Counted from the first letter of the stretch, positions 1-9,274 are shown. The stretch is DNA of 64,000 nt from Fischerella muscicola SAG 1427-1 = PCC 73103 (GCF_000317245.1 NZ_AJLJ01000050.1:1-64000), one strand, 5' to 3'. Notes: generated by a model from the sequence alone, not told the origin. Numbers and translations: made by a program.

Positions 1-1
1 C

Positions 2-327
2 GATGTAGTTCGTAAAAAATTATATTTAAAGACCAAGAATTCCCCGGCATGGTAAAAGTCCGAGTAGCAGATACTGGTATTGGTGTTTCTTTAGATCAAC
101 AAGACAAACTATTTCAATTATTTTCACAAGTAGATGGTTCCCGCACTCGTCAATATGGTGGTACAGGTCTAGGACTAGTCATCTCTCAAAAACTTGTAGA
201 GGCCATGGGTGGAGAAGTCCATTTTTATAGTTTGGGTGAAGGACTTGGCTCCACAGTAACTTTCAACGTGCCACTATATCAGCAACCAGTCATGGTTTCC
301 TCAAATGAAAGTAGTTCACAAGAATAG
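2..327 (+). CDS. Sensor histidine kinase, C-terminal fragment (frameshifted)
   Basis: This is the ATP-binding half of a two-component sensor kinase whose N-terminus lies outside the window. The HATPase_c G1 box (VADTGIGVS) and G2 box ([10 protein letters not shown]) are intact, and the protein ends at 325-327 without a receiver domain. From base 2 the reading starts as DVVRK. It must then shift into the frame that reads [13 protein letters not shown], because that frame has a stop at 13-15. Restoring one A to the A6 run at 14-19 would join both parts into a normal N-box to G1 spacer. So this is either a single-base error or a broken gene. The sensory input, phosphoacceptor histidine and partner regulator cannot be seen. 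Confidence 0.8.
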
Positions 328-345
328 TTATCTAGTCAATGGTAG

Positions 346-401
346 AGACGCGATGTTCCTCGCGTCTGTACAATAGTCAATAGTTAATAGTCAATAGTCA
401 A
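346..401. repeat. AGACGCGA hairpin followed by heptamer tandem repeat
   Basis: An 8-bp inverted repeat (AGACGCGA at 346-353, TCGCGTCT at 360-367, loop TGTTCC) lies just after the kinase stop. It is followed by four CAATAGT-type heptamers at 371-398. The same stem and loop recur inverted at 13832-13859, and the stem recurs inside the MITE near 4485. It may also act as a terminator, since a T7 run follows at 402-408. Confidence 0.75.
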
Positions 402-484
402 TTTTTTTGCTCGTAACAATTGACAATTGACTCTGGACACCGCAAAGCGGATTAAACTGAGAAAAGTGAAGTCAATGTGGTGGT

Positions 485-1123
485 ATGACAGCTCCAAACA
501 AAGCCCGCGAGTTATTCCAAACTGCTTACGAAAGCCGTTACACTTGGGACACAAATTTTCCTGGTTATAGTGCAGATGTAAAAGTAGTGCAGGGTGCGGA
601 GATTTACACAGGTCAGATTCACATTAACCACGACATGAGTATAGAAGTGACAGGAGTCACTGATCAGCAAGTAGCAGAAGGTATTTATACTCAATTGCAA
701 GATATGGTCACTCACCGCCAAAGTACTCCTTTTGAAGAGTCCCACGGCAATAACGAGTTTGTTCTAGGTGAAACAGACAATACCAATACAGTAGAAATTC
801 TGGTCAAAGGTGAGTCAATGGACTCTACTTATAAAATCCGCGATAACCAAGTTTGTCAAGTCAACCGGGTTATGAGTCGTATGGCGTTTGTAATTGATAC
901 TCACAAAAGTTTAGATACAGGTGAAGGCTATATTCCCGCTTGCTATGATGCCACTTTCCGCAACACCCAAACTAACACAGTGGACAGCATTTTAAAGTTT
1001 GAAGATACCTACGAGAAAATAGGCAACTACTACATCATGACCAAGCAAGTTGTGCAAGAGTATATAGGCGAAAAAAATACTACCAATACTGAGTTTAATT
1101 ATTCAAATATTGTTATTGGTTAA
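485..1123 (+). CDS. DUF3386 domain protein
   Basis: A soluble 212-residue protein with no signal peptide or membrane segment. I recognise it as the DUF3386 family, conserved in cyanobacteria and plastid-bearing organisms and without an established biochemical role. The whole length is the domain. It is rich in beta-strand-like stretches (GQIHINHDMSIEVTG, EILVKGESMDSTYKIR), consistent with a small beta-barrel-like fold, but that is inference. The ATG at 485 is the first in frame. The next gene (nfu-like) begins 163 bp downstream, past a repeat-rich spacer, so the two are probably not co-transcribed. Confidence 0.8.
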   Translation: MTAPNKARELFQTAYESRYTWDTNFPGYSADVKVVQGAEIYTGQIHINHDMSIEVTGVTDQQVAEGIYTQLQDMVTHRQSTPFEESHGNNEFVLGETDNTNTVEILVKGESMDSTYKIRDNQVCQVNRVMSRMAFVIDTHKSLDTGEGYIPACYDATFRNTQTNTVDSILKFEDTYEKIGNYYIMTKQVVQEYIGEKNTTNTEFNYSNIVIG

Positions 1124-1286
1124 TAGTTAGTCATTGGTCATTGATCATTTGTCATTAGTTATTCTCCCTTCCCTTGTCTCCCTTCTCCCTGTTCCTTTGT
1201 CCCTGATTCCCATACCCTCCTTGTACTAGGATGTAGTTAACAAATATAGAAAATAAATATTTTCTGTTCAAAAGAGGTCTGAAAAA

Positions 1287-1517
1287 ATGGAACTGACAGC
1301 TGACAACGTAGAAACTGTATTGGATGAAATGCGTCCTTATTTGATGTCTGATGGTGGTAACGTAGAACTTGTAGAACTCGACGGTCCCATTGTCAAACTG
1401 CGTTTACAAGGCGCTTGTGGTTCTTGCCCAAGTTCCACAATGACCTTGAGAATGGGTATTGAACGTCGTCTCAAAGAAATGATTCCCGAAATTGCAGAAG
1501 TAGAACAAGTTATTTAG
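1287..1517 (+). CDS. NifU-like C-terminal domain Fe-S scaffold protein (Nfu)
   Basis: A 76-residue stand-alone Nfu domain. Such proteins hold a labile [4Fe-4S] cluster between two subunits and pass it to apo-proteins such as photosystem I or housekeeping Fe-S enzymes. The cluster ligands are Cys44 and Cys47 in GACGSCPSS, and the N-terminal [16 protein letters not shown] block is typical. The length equals that of the single-domain cyanobacterial Nfu protein. The N-terminal NifU scaffold and central ferredoxin domain are absent, so it is not nitrogenase-specific NifU. A purine-rich GAGGT lies just before the ATG. Confidence 0.95.
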   Translation: MELTADNVETVLDEMRPYLMSDGGNVELVELDGPIVKLRLQGACGSCPSSTMTLRMGIERRLKEMIPEIAEVEQVI

Positions 1518-1593
1518 GAATGGGTAATGGGTAATGGGTAATTGGTATTGGTAATTGAGATACTAATGATTTTCCCATGCCCGATGCCCAATG

Positions 1594-1632
1594 ACGCCAG
1601 GTGCTACAACGGAACGCCACGTGCTACAACGG
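1594..1632. repeat. Tandem 20-bp repeat, two copies
   Basis: Two near-identical units (ACGCCAGGTGCTACAACGG and ACGCCACGTGCTACAACGG, one mismatch) lie at 1594-1612 and 1614-1632. They are followed by GC-rich palindromic matter up to about 1685. The block is unlike the AT-rich spacers around it and lies just before the GH57 start. An in-frame extension of the GH57 reading frame through it looks like translated repeat, not protein. Confidence 0.6.
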
Positions 1633-1721
1633 GGGGAACCCCCGCAAAGCGCGTCTACGGGAACCTCCAAGGGCGCACTGGCTCCCCAATGCCCAATGCC
1701 CAAATAAGCCTAAATAAGCCT

Positions 1722-3953
1722 ATGTCTCATCCCCTGTATATCGCCTTTATCTGGCATCAACATCAGCCGCTGTATAAATCTCGCAGCGGCGTTTCGCTTT
1801 CTTTATCTCAGCATTACCGCTTGCCTTGGGTGCGTCTCCACGGTACAAAAGATTATCTGGATTTAGTACTGTTGTTAGAGAAGTATCCTAAATTACATCA
1901 AGCAGTCAATTTAGTACCATCGCTGATCTTGCAGCTAGAAGATTATATATCGGGTACAGCTTTTGATCCTTACCTAGAAGCTAGTCTGACACCCACAGAA
2001 CAACTCACTCAGCAACAGCGAGAATTTATCATCCAACACTTTTTTGATGCCAATCATCATACGATGATTGATCCCCATCCCCGCTACAGTGAGTTGTATA
2101 GCGAAAAGCAAGAGAGAGGAGAAGCTTGGTGTTTAGCAAATTGGCAAGCACAAGATTATAGTGATTTATTAGCTTGGCACAACTTGGCTTGGATTGATCC
2201 TTTGTTTTGGGATGATCCAGAAATTAATGCTTGGTTAAAACAAGGGCGAAATTTTACTTTAAGCGATCGCCAGCGCATTTATTCCAAACAACGAGATATT
2301 ATTGGCCGCATTATCCCGCAGCACCGGAGAATGCAAGAAACAGGGCAAATTGAAATATTAACTTCACCCTACACTCACCCGATTTTACCCTTACTTGCCG
2401 ATACAGATTCCGGGAGAGTCGCTGTACAAAATATGACTCTACCCCACTATCGATTTCAGTGGGCAGAAGATATACCCCGACATTTACACAAAGCTTGGAA
2501 TTTATATATAGATAGGTTTGGACAAGAACCCCGTGGTTTATGGCCATCGGAACAGTCAGTTAGTCCAGAAATATTACCGTATATTAGCAAACAAGGATTT
2601 AAGTGGATTTGCTCCGATGAAGCGGTCTTGGGATGGACACTGCGCCACTTTTTCCACCGTGACGGCGCGGGAAATGTCCAAGAACCAGATTTATTGTATC
2701 GACCATATCGCCTCGAAACTCCTGCGGGTGATTTGGCGATCGTCTTCCGTGACCATAGATTATCAGATTTAATTGGTTTTACCTATGGTTCGATGAAACC
2801 TAAGCAAGCAGCAGCTGACTTGGTGGGACACCTACAAGCGATCGCTAAAATGCAAAGAGAACACCAAAGTGAACAACCTTGGTTAGTTACCATTGCTTTG
2901 GACGGTGAAAATTGCTGGGAATTTTATTCCCAAGATGGTAAACCCTTCTTAGAAGCTTTGTATGCAAACCTAGAACGAGAATCACATCTCAAACTCGTCA
3001 CTGTCTCAGAATTTCTCGAACAGTATCCACCAACAGCAACTATTCCTGGAAACAAACTACACAGTGGTTCCTGGGTAGATGGTAGTTTTACGACTTGGAT
3101 CGGTGATCCTGCTAAAAATCGTGCTTGGGACTACTTGACTCACGCACGGGCCACCTTAGCAAATCATCCAGAAGCAACCGAAGAAAATAACCCCATAGCT
3201 TGGGAAGCATTATATGCAGCAGAAGGTTCTGATTGGTTTTGGTGGTTTGGTGAGGGTCATTCTTCTAACCAAGATGCCATTTTCGATCAGTTATTTCGAG
3301 AACATCTATGCAGTATTTATCAAGCTTTAAATGAACCCATACCTGCTTATTTACGTCATCCCGTAGAAGTCCACGCCGCACGTATGGATCATCGACCAGA
3401 AAGCTTTATTCATCCTAGTATCGACGGTAAGGGAGATGAACAAGACTGGGATAAAGCTGGACGTATCGAAATCGGTGGTTCACGCGGAACTATGCACAAC
3501 AGCAGCGTCATTCAACGCCTGTGGTATGGGGTGGATCACTTGAATTTTTATCTGAGATTAGACTTTAAAACAGGTACTCAACCAGGACAGGATTTACCAC
3601 CAGAATTGAATTTGCTGTGGTTTTATCCTGACAGAACAATGCATAATAGCCCTGTTCCTTTAACGGAAGTTCCAGATGTCGCACCAATTAATTACCTTTT
3701 CCATCATCATTTAGAAATCAATTTGTTGACCCAATCGATTCAATTTCAGGAAGCAGGGGAATATTATCAATGGTATTCCCGTACTAGCCGGGGTCAAGTT
3801 GCTTTAGACCGTTGTTTAGAGATTGCAGTACCGTGGGCTGATTTGCAAGTTCCACCGGATTACACGCTGCGCCTAATTTTAGCGTTTGCAGATGAAGGGC
3901 GTTTTTGCAATTATTTACCGGAGAATACTTTGATTTCGATTGAAGTACCTTAA
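1722..3953 (+). CDS. Glycoside hydrolase family 57 protein
   Basis: A 743-residue cytoplasmic enzyme of the GH57 alpha-amylase/4-alpha-glucanotransferase family, likely acting on glycogen or related alpha-glucans. Motif 1 is YIAFIWHQHQPLY at residues 6-18. The nucleophile region is GLWPSEQS with Glu277. The acid/base region is ALDGENCWEFY with Asp394. CSDEAVLG follows the nucleophile block, as in the family. The C-terminal 200 residues form an extra beta-rich region. I start at 1722 (MSHPLYIAF). The frame is open from 1542, but those 60 extra codons are repeat-derived and precede the conserved motif. Substrate specificity, including a branching-type activity, cannot be decided from sequence. 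Confidence 0.92.
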   Translation: MSHPLYIAFIWHQHQPLYKSRSGVSLSLSQHYRLPWVRLHGTKDYLDLVLLLEKYPKLHQAVNLVPSLILQLEDYISGTAFDPYLEASLTPTEQLTQQQREFIIQHFFDANHHTMIDPHPRYSELYSEKQERGEAWCLANWQAQDYSDLLAWHNLAWIDPLFWDDPEINAWLKQGRNFTLSDRQRIYSKQRDIIGRIIPQHRRMQETGQIEILTSPYTHPILPLLADTDSGRVAVQNMTLPHYRFQWAEDIPRHLHKAWNLYIDRFGQEPRGLWPSEQSVSPEILPYISKQGFKWICSDEAVLGWTLRHFFHRDGAGNVQEPDLLYRPYRLETPAGDLAIVFRDHRLSDLIGFTYGSMKPKQAAADLVGHLQAIAKMQREHQSEQPWLVTIALDGENCWEFYSQDGKPFLEALYANLERESHLKLVTVSEFLEQYPPTATIPGNKLHSGSWVDGSFTTWIGDPAKNRAWDYLTHARATLANHPEATEENNPIAWEALYAAEGSDWFWWFGEGHSSNQDAIFDQLFREHLCSIYQALNEPIPAYLRHPVEVHAARMDHRPESFIHPSIDGKGDEQDWDKAGRIEIGGSRGTMHNSSVIQRLWYGVDHLNFYLRLDFKTGTQPGQDLPPELNLLWFYPDRTMHNSPVPLTEVPDVAPINYLFHHHLEINLLTQSIQFQEAGEYYQWYSRTSRGQVALDRCLEIAVPWADLQVPPDYTLRLILAFADEGRFCNYLPENTLISIEVP

Positions 3954-4105
3954 TATTTGTTGATTATTGGTCAAGTGTCATTGGGCATCGGGCATTGGTC
4001 AACAAGTCAAAAAGTTCTTAATTTTGACTTTTGACTTTTGACTTGTTTTATCTCCCTTGCCCTCGAATGCGATCGCACAAAAATTTAGTAATAATTTAGT
4101 AACAT

Positions 4106-4788
4106 TTATGTCCGCCAAAATAATTTTAATTTAGTACACAAACTCACAAAAATAGCAATTATGAAAGTAGAAACAACTCCTTTGAGAAAGCCTGTGAAAG
4201 GAGTGTTCGTGTGAGCTAAAATAAATTTTTCCAAATGAGTTAATTTCAGAATCGGCCAAAGAAGGTTAGCAAAAGCGACATAACCAATCATCGGATTCTG
4301 ACCATTGTCAATGAGTATTTGTAAACATTGACGTTGCTTAAAAATCTCTATAATTACAGTAAAGATAATTAATAAAAAGAATGCGATCGCAGTACTAACA
4401 AAGTAGTAACTTAATGTAGAAGCAATACGGTTCGGTTAAGAATTTTTCGTCATGATTTTGGGGTTGTACCAGACGCGATAAATGTGGAGACGCGATAAAT
4501 CGCGTCTACAGGATTTAAACGTCAATCGATTTGTCTTATCCGAACCGTATTGAATGTAGAAGGGTCTTTTTTTATTGCCCTTTTCAAAGGGTTCAAATCC
4601 GGACACATGGGGATTAAAAATGTGATTTGGTGGGGTTTCTTGAGCATGGTACATCCCATCCAAGCTGGTAATAATTGATAACTGATAGTACCTGATAAAA
4701 TCATTGCTAAAATTGCAAAACCACGCAGCGCATCCAAAGCATAGGAACGTTTTTGTCTAACAATAGCAACATTTTGTATCTGGTGCAT
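4106..4788 (-). pseudogene. Decayed DUF5009-type membrane acyltransferase-like gene, interrupted by a MITE
   Basis: The N-terminus (residues 14-44) reads YALDALRGFAILAMILSGTI then LLPAWM, as in DUF5009/heparan-alpha-glucosaminide acetyltransferase-like membrane proteins. The C-terminal part reads ILIDNGQNPMIGYVAFANL plus two hydrophobic segments. Between them most of the gene is missing. A 5-bp tandem duplication of GGATG near 4660 shifts the frame: MYHAQETPPNHIFNPHVSG is the expected continuation in the other frame. The middle is deleted just after HVSG, and a 130-bp MITE sits at 4423-4552. Intact relatives would be roughly 350-400 residues; here only about 180 codons remain. It cannot encode a working enzyme. 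Confidence 0.85.
4423..4552. mobile_element. 130-bp MITE with 18-bp terminal inverted repeats and 10-bp target duplication
   Basis: The left end CAATACGGTTCGGTTAAG (4423-4440) matches the reverse complement of the right end (4535-4552) at 17 of 18 positions. The 10-mer AATGTAGAAG occurs immediately outside both ends (4413-4422 and 4553-4562), a perfect target site duplication. The interior has no open frame but carries AGACGCGA-TAAA-TCGCGTCT, the hairpin seen elsewhere in the window. The duplication length fits IS4- or ISAs1-like transposases acting in trans, but no parent element is present. The insertion lies inside an already deleted gene. Confidence 0.93.
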
Positions 4789-4818
4789 ATAACTTGGAAT
4801 TTGAGAGAGATATATATA

Positions 4819-5754
4819 CTATTGTTTGATTTTTGCTTTTCCTAATTTCTCTTTTATTGATAAAAATTTGATTGTTTTTTGATTAAATTTTGTATCAAAT
4901 TTTCCAATTAAATTTTTCACTGATTCTTGTTGATTAACTGTTAACCGAGGTATTTCATAGTAACTTTTCAAAATATTACGATTCAAAAGTTTATTATTAT
5001 ACAGATAACCTGATAAATAATATTTAGCTACATATTTTTTTACTCTTGGATTATAAGCACCATATGGATAAGCGAAATGAGAAGCTACTTTTTTTTCTGG
5101 GTCTAAATCATGGGTGCATTTTCTCAATTCATTTTGAGATTGTAATACTTCTTTAATCAATCTTTGATCGCTCAGTCTTGTTAAGTCTTTATGATTTAGC
5201 CCATGAGATTGAATATCATAAAAACCTTGTTGTAAGCCTTTTCTTAATTCTTCACATCCTAAGTTAGGAGAATCAACACTATTTTTATTCGCTAAAGTTC
5301 CTGGATTTATAAATAAAACTACTTTTACTTTCTTACTATATTTTTTTTCTAGTCTTTTTAAGATAGGCAGCAAATTTGTATATACTGTTTTATATCCATC
5401 ATCAAAGGAAAGCATGATAGGCTTTCTTTTTTTTAGTATCTGAGAAATCTTTGGATTTTTACTTGACAAAATATTATATAAATCTTGTGAAGTTAAAAAC
5501 CAGTAATCGTTAACAATTAAATATTCTAAAAATGTTTCTAAGTCTTTTTGTGAATAATGCATTCTATCTTGATCAGTTTTATTAACATACTTTTGATTAG
5601 TAATTACTCCATGAAATCCTAAGATAGGGATAATACTCGCACTATCCTGAGAAATAATAATAAGTATTACAAGTATAAAGACTATAGCTAAACTGAGAGG
5701 AAAATTCTTATTTTTTGGAGGATTAAGCATTTGATGCGTTTTGCTATTATTCAT
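4819..5754 (-). CDS. Membrane-anchored polysaccharide deacetylase (NodB homology)
   Basis: A 311-residue protein of carbohydrate esterase family 4, expected to remove N- or O-acetyl groups from a surface or wall polysaccharide outside the membrane. A signal anchor spans residues 18-35 (FPLSLAIVFILVILIIIS). NodB motif 1 is SFDDG (residues 116-120, metal and catalytic Asp). Motif 2 is SHGLNHKDL with both His ligands. HFAYPYGAYN is motif 3-like. The gene is markedly richer in A+T and Lys/Asn/Ile codons than its neighbours, which suggests transfer from an AT-rich donor. It stands alone: the pseudogene downstream is unrelated. Confidence 0.9.
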   Translation of the reverse strand: MNNSKTHQMLNPPKNKNFPLSLAIVFILVILIIISQDSASIIPILGFHGVITNQKYVNKTDQDRMHYSQKDLETFLEYLIVNDYWFLTSQDLYNILSSKNPKISQILKKRKPIMLSFDDGYKTVYTNLLPILKRLEKKYSKKVKVVLFINPGTLANKNSVDSPNLGCEELRKGLQQGFYDIQSHGLNHKDLTRLSDQRLIKEVLQSQNELRKCTHDLDPEKKVASHFAYPYGAYNPRVKKYVAKYYLSGYLYNNKLLNRNILKSYYEIPRLTVNQQESVKNLIGKFDTKFNQKTIKFLSIKEKLGKAKIKQ

Positions 5755-6501
5755 GTTGTGTATTACTTTTATATAGCCGTATTACCTTACTAGTACTAAG
5801 GTTAAAATCACCTGAATCTTAAGATTAAATATCATAATTCATACGACTCAATGAATATTAAAAGTTAAAATTTGATAATTACAAAGTCAACAATTATATT
5901 TGATGAGCTTTTGTCTACTTTTATTTGTTGATTTCTGTACCTTGTCATTTCCGCACTATCGGCTCAAATCCTTCTAATTTGATTAATCATTCTTTCCAAA
6001 GTACTATCTCCCAGATAAGCGAAGTGGAGTCAATGCAAAATCTAAAATCCAAAATACCTTGATGAAGCACTATGGACTTGCAAGCTAAAGATTTCCTATA
6101 ACATTTATCAAAAGTGATCAATTAAGCTTATCTTTTTGTAACTAAACAAATTAATATAGTCTATTGACTTTCATACTTAACCCAGATGCTGTTTATTCTA
6201 TACCAGAAAAAATATAGATTTGTACTACCAGTATGTCAAGCTAGACTTAATATGTAGTAAATAAAACAACAATGACATGAAAATCTATTCCCTAATCCTC
6301 GATCCCTGTTCTCAAGACAGCGTACTTACAAAATAAGGACTGTACGCGCAGCGTTCCCGCAGAGTAGTCCTTATTACGAACTTTTTTATACATCAATTGA
6401 AAGTTGGTAGCGTGCTATCCGACTAATTTTTCTCATAATACGGTTAGTATTAGAGCGTAATTGTATACATATTCAGTAGGTTATAGATCAAAGTTAATAG
6501 T
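5755..6501. other. 747-bp intergenic region
   Basis: AT-rich spacer between the divergent deacetylase and mrdA genes. I see no convincing reading frame. It contains the 44-bp inverted-repeat element at 6332-6375 and presumably both promoters. No clear regulatory motif was recognised. Confidence 0.6.
6332..6375. repeat. 44-bp interspersed inverted repeat
   Basis: AATAAGGACT (6332-6341) is perfectly complementary to AGTCCTTATT (6366-6375). The loop is GC-rich and contains CGCGCAGCGTTCCCGCAGAG, a sequence style typical of interspersed repeats in Nostocales and unlike the AT-rich surroundings. No gene ends nearby, so it is more likely a mobile repeat than a terminator. Confidence 0.65.
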
Positions 6502-8347
6502 ATGTCCCTATTACAATCTCCTCTAGCAAGCAATAATAAACAATCACGTACTGTTGGACGGGGTATCCAGTCTATATTTTTGATTGTGTTTACCTTGTTG
6601 TTGACAAAAGGTATTCTGGCGCGTTTAGTGTATTTGCAAATTGTTCAAGGCTCTTCTTTCCGAGAACGAGCCGAGTCTAATCGGATTCGGCTTTTACACA
6701 AACAACCAGAAAGAGGTAATATTTTTGACCGTAATGGCAAGCTTTTAGCTACTACTCGCTATCCTCATTCTGTGTATTTGTGGCCTATGGTTCACAAGAA
6801 AAATGATTCTTGGTCAAAAATAGGAGCGCGTTTATCTGAGATTCTTAACATTCCGCTAAATGAAATAGAAAAGAAACTCGAAGAGGCAGAGAAAGACCCA
6901 GATTATTCCGGACTAGTGCGGATTAAACGCGATTTGAGTCTAGATGAAATTACTGCCTTAAAAGAATATGAAAGCGAATTAAATAAAGTAGAAATACATA
7001 CGGATGCAGTTCGTTACTATCCACATGGCAAAGAATTTGCCCATGTACTGGGTTATACTCGTGAACTGACTCGTGAACAATTAGAAAAAAAGAGAGACAA
7101 AGGCTACCGTCTCAGAGATGTAATTGGTCAAATGGGAGTTGAAAAAGCTTATGAAGACTTGCTTCGAGGTGAATGGGGTGGTCAGCAATTGGAAGTAGAT
7201 GGTAGTGGTCGCCCATTGCGGATTCTAGGACAGAAACAGGCAAAAGCTGGTGAAGATCTGCGTTTGACTCTAGATGCGGATTTGCAAATAGCAGCAGAAA
7301 AAGCTTTAGGCGATCGCAATGGTACTATCATCGCTATGAATCCCCATAACGGCGCTATTTTAGCAATGGTGTCTCATCCCACCTTTGACCCCAATATTTT
7401 CTCCAAACCAAAAGCTTCTCAAAAAGAATTACAACAAATCTTGTTAGGTGCAAACCATCCTTTACTTAATCGTGCTTTGAGAGCCTATCCTCCAGCAAGT
7501 ACATTTAAAATTGTCACCACTACTGCTGGATTAGAGTCGGGTGAATTTTCTCCAGGTACGGTGCTACCAACCTATGCTTCTCTAAACTTTGGCGGTACTC
7601 GCTTTAATGAGTGGAATCATGCGGGGTTTGGAACAGTCGGATTTGCAGGAGCGATCGCCATGAGTAGCGATACCTTTTTCTACCAAGTTGGTGCGAGAGT
7701 TGGTGGCCCTACTTTAATTGAATGGACACGTAAATATGGTTTTGGCAAAAAAAACCGGGTTTGAATTCACCTCAGAAGAATCAAGAGGTTTTGTTCCCGA
7801 TGAAACTTGGAAACAAAAAACCTGGAAAATGCCTTGGACTGTAGGCGATTCTGTAAATATGTCAATTGGTCAAGGAGCGCTACTTGCCACACCTCTGCAA
7901 GTCGGTGTAATGTTTGCTGTACCTGCTAATGGTGGTTACAGAGTTCAACCGCATTTACTCGAAGACAACAAACAAGCAAAAACTTGGCGTGAGCCAGTCA
8001 ATATGAAACCCTCCACAGTCAAAGTTCTTCGGGATGGACTGCGTCAGGTGGTAAGTGAAGGTACAGGTAAAGCGCTAAATGTGCCGACTCTTCCTCCTGT
8101 CGCTGGTAAAACAGGAACTGCTGAAGCTTGGTTACGTCATGGTGTCAAAGCCAATCATGCATGGTTTGGTGGTTATGCTCCAGCAGATAAACCAGAAATA
8201 TTAGTTGTCACATTTGCAGAACACTCTGGTGGTGGTGGTGGTAGTGTGGCCGGGCCAATGGCGTTACAAGTGATGGAAAATTATTTTCACAAGAAATATT
8301 TAGGTAAATACAATCAGTCTGAGGTTAAGAAATTAGGAAATAATTAA
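6502..8347 (+). CDS. mrdA: Penicillin-binding protein 2 (MrdA), frameshifted in an A8 run
   Basis: Class B transpeptidase that cross-links peptidoglycan during elongation, working with RodA. An N-terminal membrane anchor lies at about residues 21-46, followed by the PBP dimer domain (RGNIFDRNGKLLATT). The active-site motifs are STFK (Ser333), SSD (388-390) and KTGT (about 536). The frame is broken at 7747-7754: eight A give GKKNRV-stop, whereas seven A would read GKKTGFEF and continue to 8345 as a normal protein of about 614 residues. The break lies between SSD and KTGT, so an unshifted product would lack a complete active site. A sequencing error, transcriptional slippage or real loss are all possible. 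The gene is normally important, which favours the first two. Confidence 0.88.
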
Positions 8348-8477
8348 AAATATAGAACACCTATTTTTTAACTTCCGACTTAGTAGAGCTTTGCATTAAT
8401 TCGTAGCGATTTGAAACGCAGAGGGACGCAAAGGTAAACGCAGTGAGACCAGCCCCCGTCTTGGCGGTCTCCGTCAC

Positions 8478-8520
8478 GTAGACGCGGAGCGGCTACTTGC
8501 AGAAGTCGCTTACGCGCCTA
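8478..8520 (+). repeat. 43-bp interspersed repeat, copy 1
   Basis: This 43-bp stretch, starting GTAGACGCGGAGCGG, is repeated at 13883-13925 with a single mismatch (TACGCGCC here, TGCGCGCC there). Both copies lie in non-coding DNA near gene ends on the same strand. Confidence 0.85.
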
Positions 8521-8705
8521 CCCGTAAGGGTAGGGGGACTGGCGTAGACGCGTAAGCGGCTTCTCGTGGAGTACCCGAAGGGAGGGGCGCAGAGTCTTGA
8601 TGCCACAATTTCGCCATAAATTGATGCAATTTTGTACTTAGTTTGATGATTGATATCCTTAAAAATATCCTTGTAAGTCGCTAGAATTACCGTATAATAT
8701 TCAAT

Positions 8706-8714
8706 GCAGGAGGT
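8706..8714 (+). promoter_or_regulatory. Strong ribosome binding site of mtnD
   Basis: GCAGGAGGT lies about six bases before the ATG at 8720. It is one of the few near-consensus Shine-Dalgarno sequences in this window and confirms the mtnD start. Confidence 0.75.
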
Positions 8715-8719
8715 AAACT

Positions 8720-9271
8720 ATGGCGATATTACAACTGGAAGACGGCAAAGTATATACTGACCTGAAAGATATTGCTCGCGAATTAGCGTCCCTCAATATT
8801 CAACTCGATTATTGGTCTGTGGGGAAAGATTCCCAATTACACGAATTACTAGCAAAAGATAGCCTCAACGAAGATGAAAAAGAACAAGTATTAGTAGCTT
8901 TAGATCAATATTTTAACGAGTTGCAACAAACAGCAGGCTATCAATCCCGTGACTTGATTGTTCTTCATCCAGAAATTCCCAATTTGGATGGACTGTTAGC
9001 AAAGTTTGACAAGATTCATACTCATGCAGATGATGAAGTACGCTACATCGTCGCGGGAGAAGGTATTTTTGGCTTTGTGCGTCCCGATGGTAGTCAGGTA
9101 GAACTGACGGTACAACCACAAGAGTATATCAATGTGCCTGCTGGGACGGAACACTGGTTTTATCTTACATCAGAGCGGCGAGTGAAAGCAGTACGTTATT
9201 TCACTAACACAGAAGGCTGGGTTCCTGAGTATACAGGTACACCAATTCATAGACGTCAGGCTGTTGCTTAG
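8720..9271 (+). CDS. mtnD: Acireductone dioxygenase
   Basis: A 183-residue cupin enzyme of the methionine salvage pathway. It oxidises acireductone with O2 to 4-methylthio-2-oxobutanoate and formate (Fe form). The metal ligands are in IHTHADDEVRYIV (two His plus Glu) and in PAGTEHWFYL (His). Length is normal for the family. It is the first gene of a tight set: mtnX starts 3 bp after its stop, then mtnB. The combination of dioxygenase, phosphatase and dehydratase identifies the pathway. The enolase (mtnW) that must act between mtnB and mtnX, and the upstream MTA enzymes, are not in the window. Confidence 0.95.
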   Translation: MAILQLEDGKVYTDLKDIARELASLNIQLDYWSVGKDSQLHELLAKDSLNEDEKEQVLVALDQYFNELQQTAGYQSRDLIVLHPEIPNLDGLLAKFDKIHTHADDEVRYIVAGEGIFGFVRPDGSQVELTVQPQEYINVPAGTEHWFYLTSERRVKAVRYFTNTEGWVPEYTGTPIHRRQAVA

Positions 9272-9274
9272 GAA

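Larger units (their letters stand above)
8348..8719. other. 372-bp intergenic region with GC-rich repeats
   Basis: The spacer before mtnD. Its middle (8415-8595) is a chain of GC-rich cyanobacterial repeats: GGAGCGGCTACTTGCAGAAG, a TACCCGTAAGGGTA palindrome and several ACGCGTAAGCG-like pieces. The last 100 bp are AT-rich and should hold the mtn promoter. No reading frame is supported. Confidence 0.6.

Noticed and set aside
1542-1721. N-terminal extension of the GH57 gene
   Set aside because: The 60 codons are translated repeat and heptamer DNA (PRATTGGTPAKR), and the family motif starts right after the ATG at 1722.
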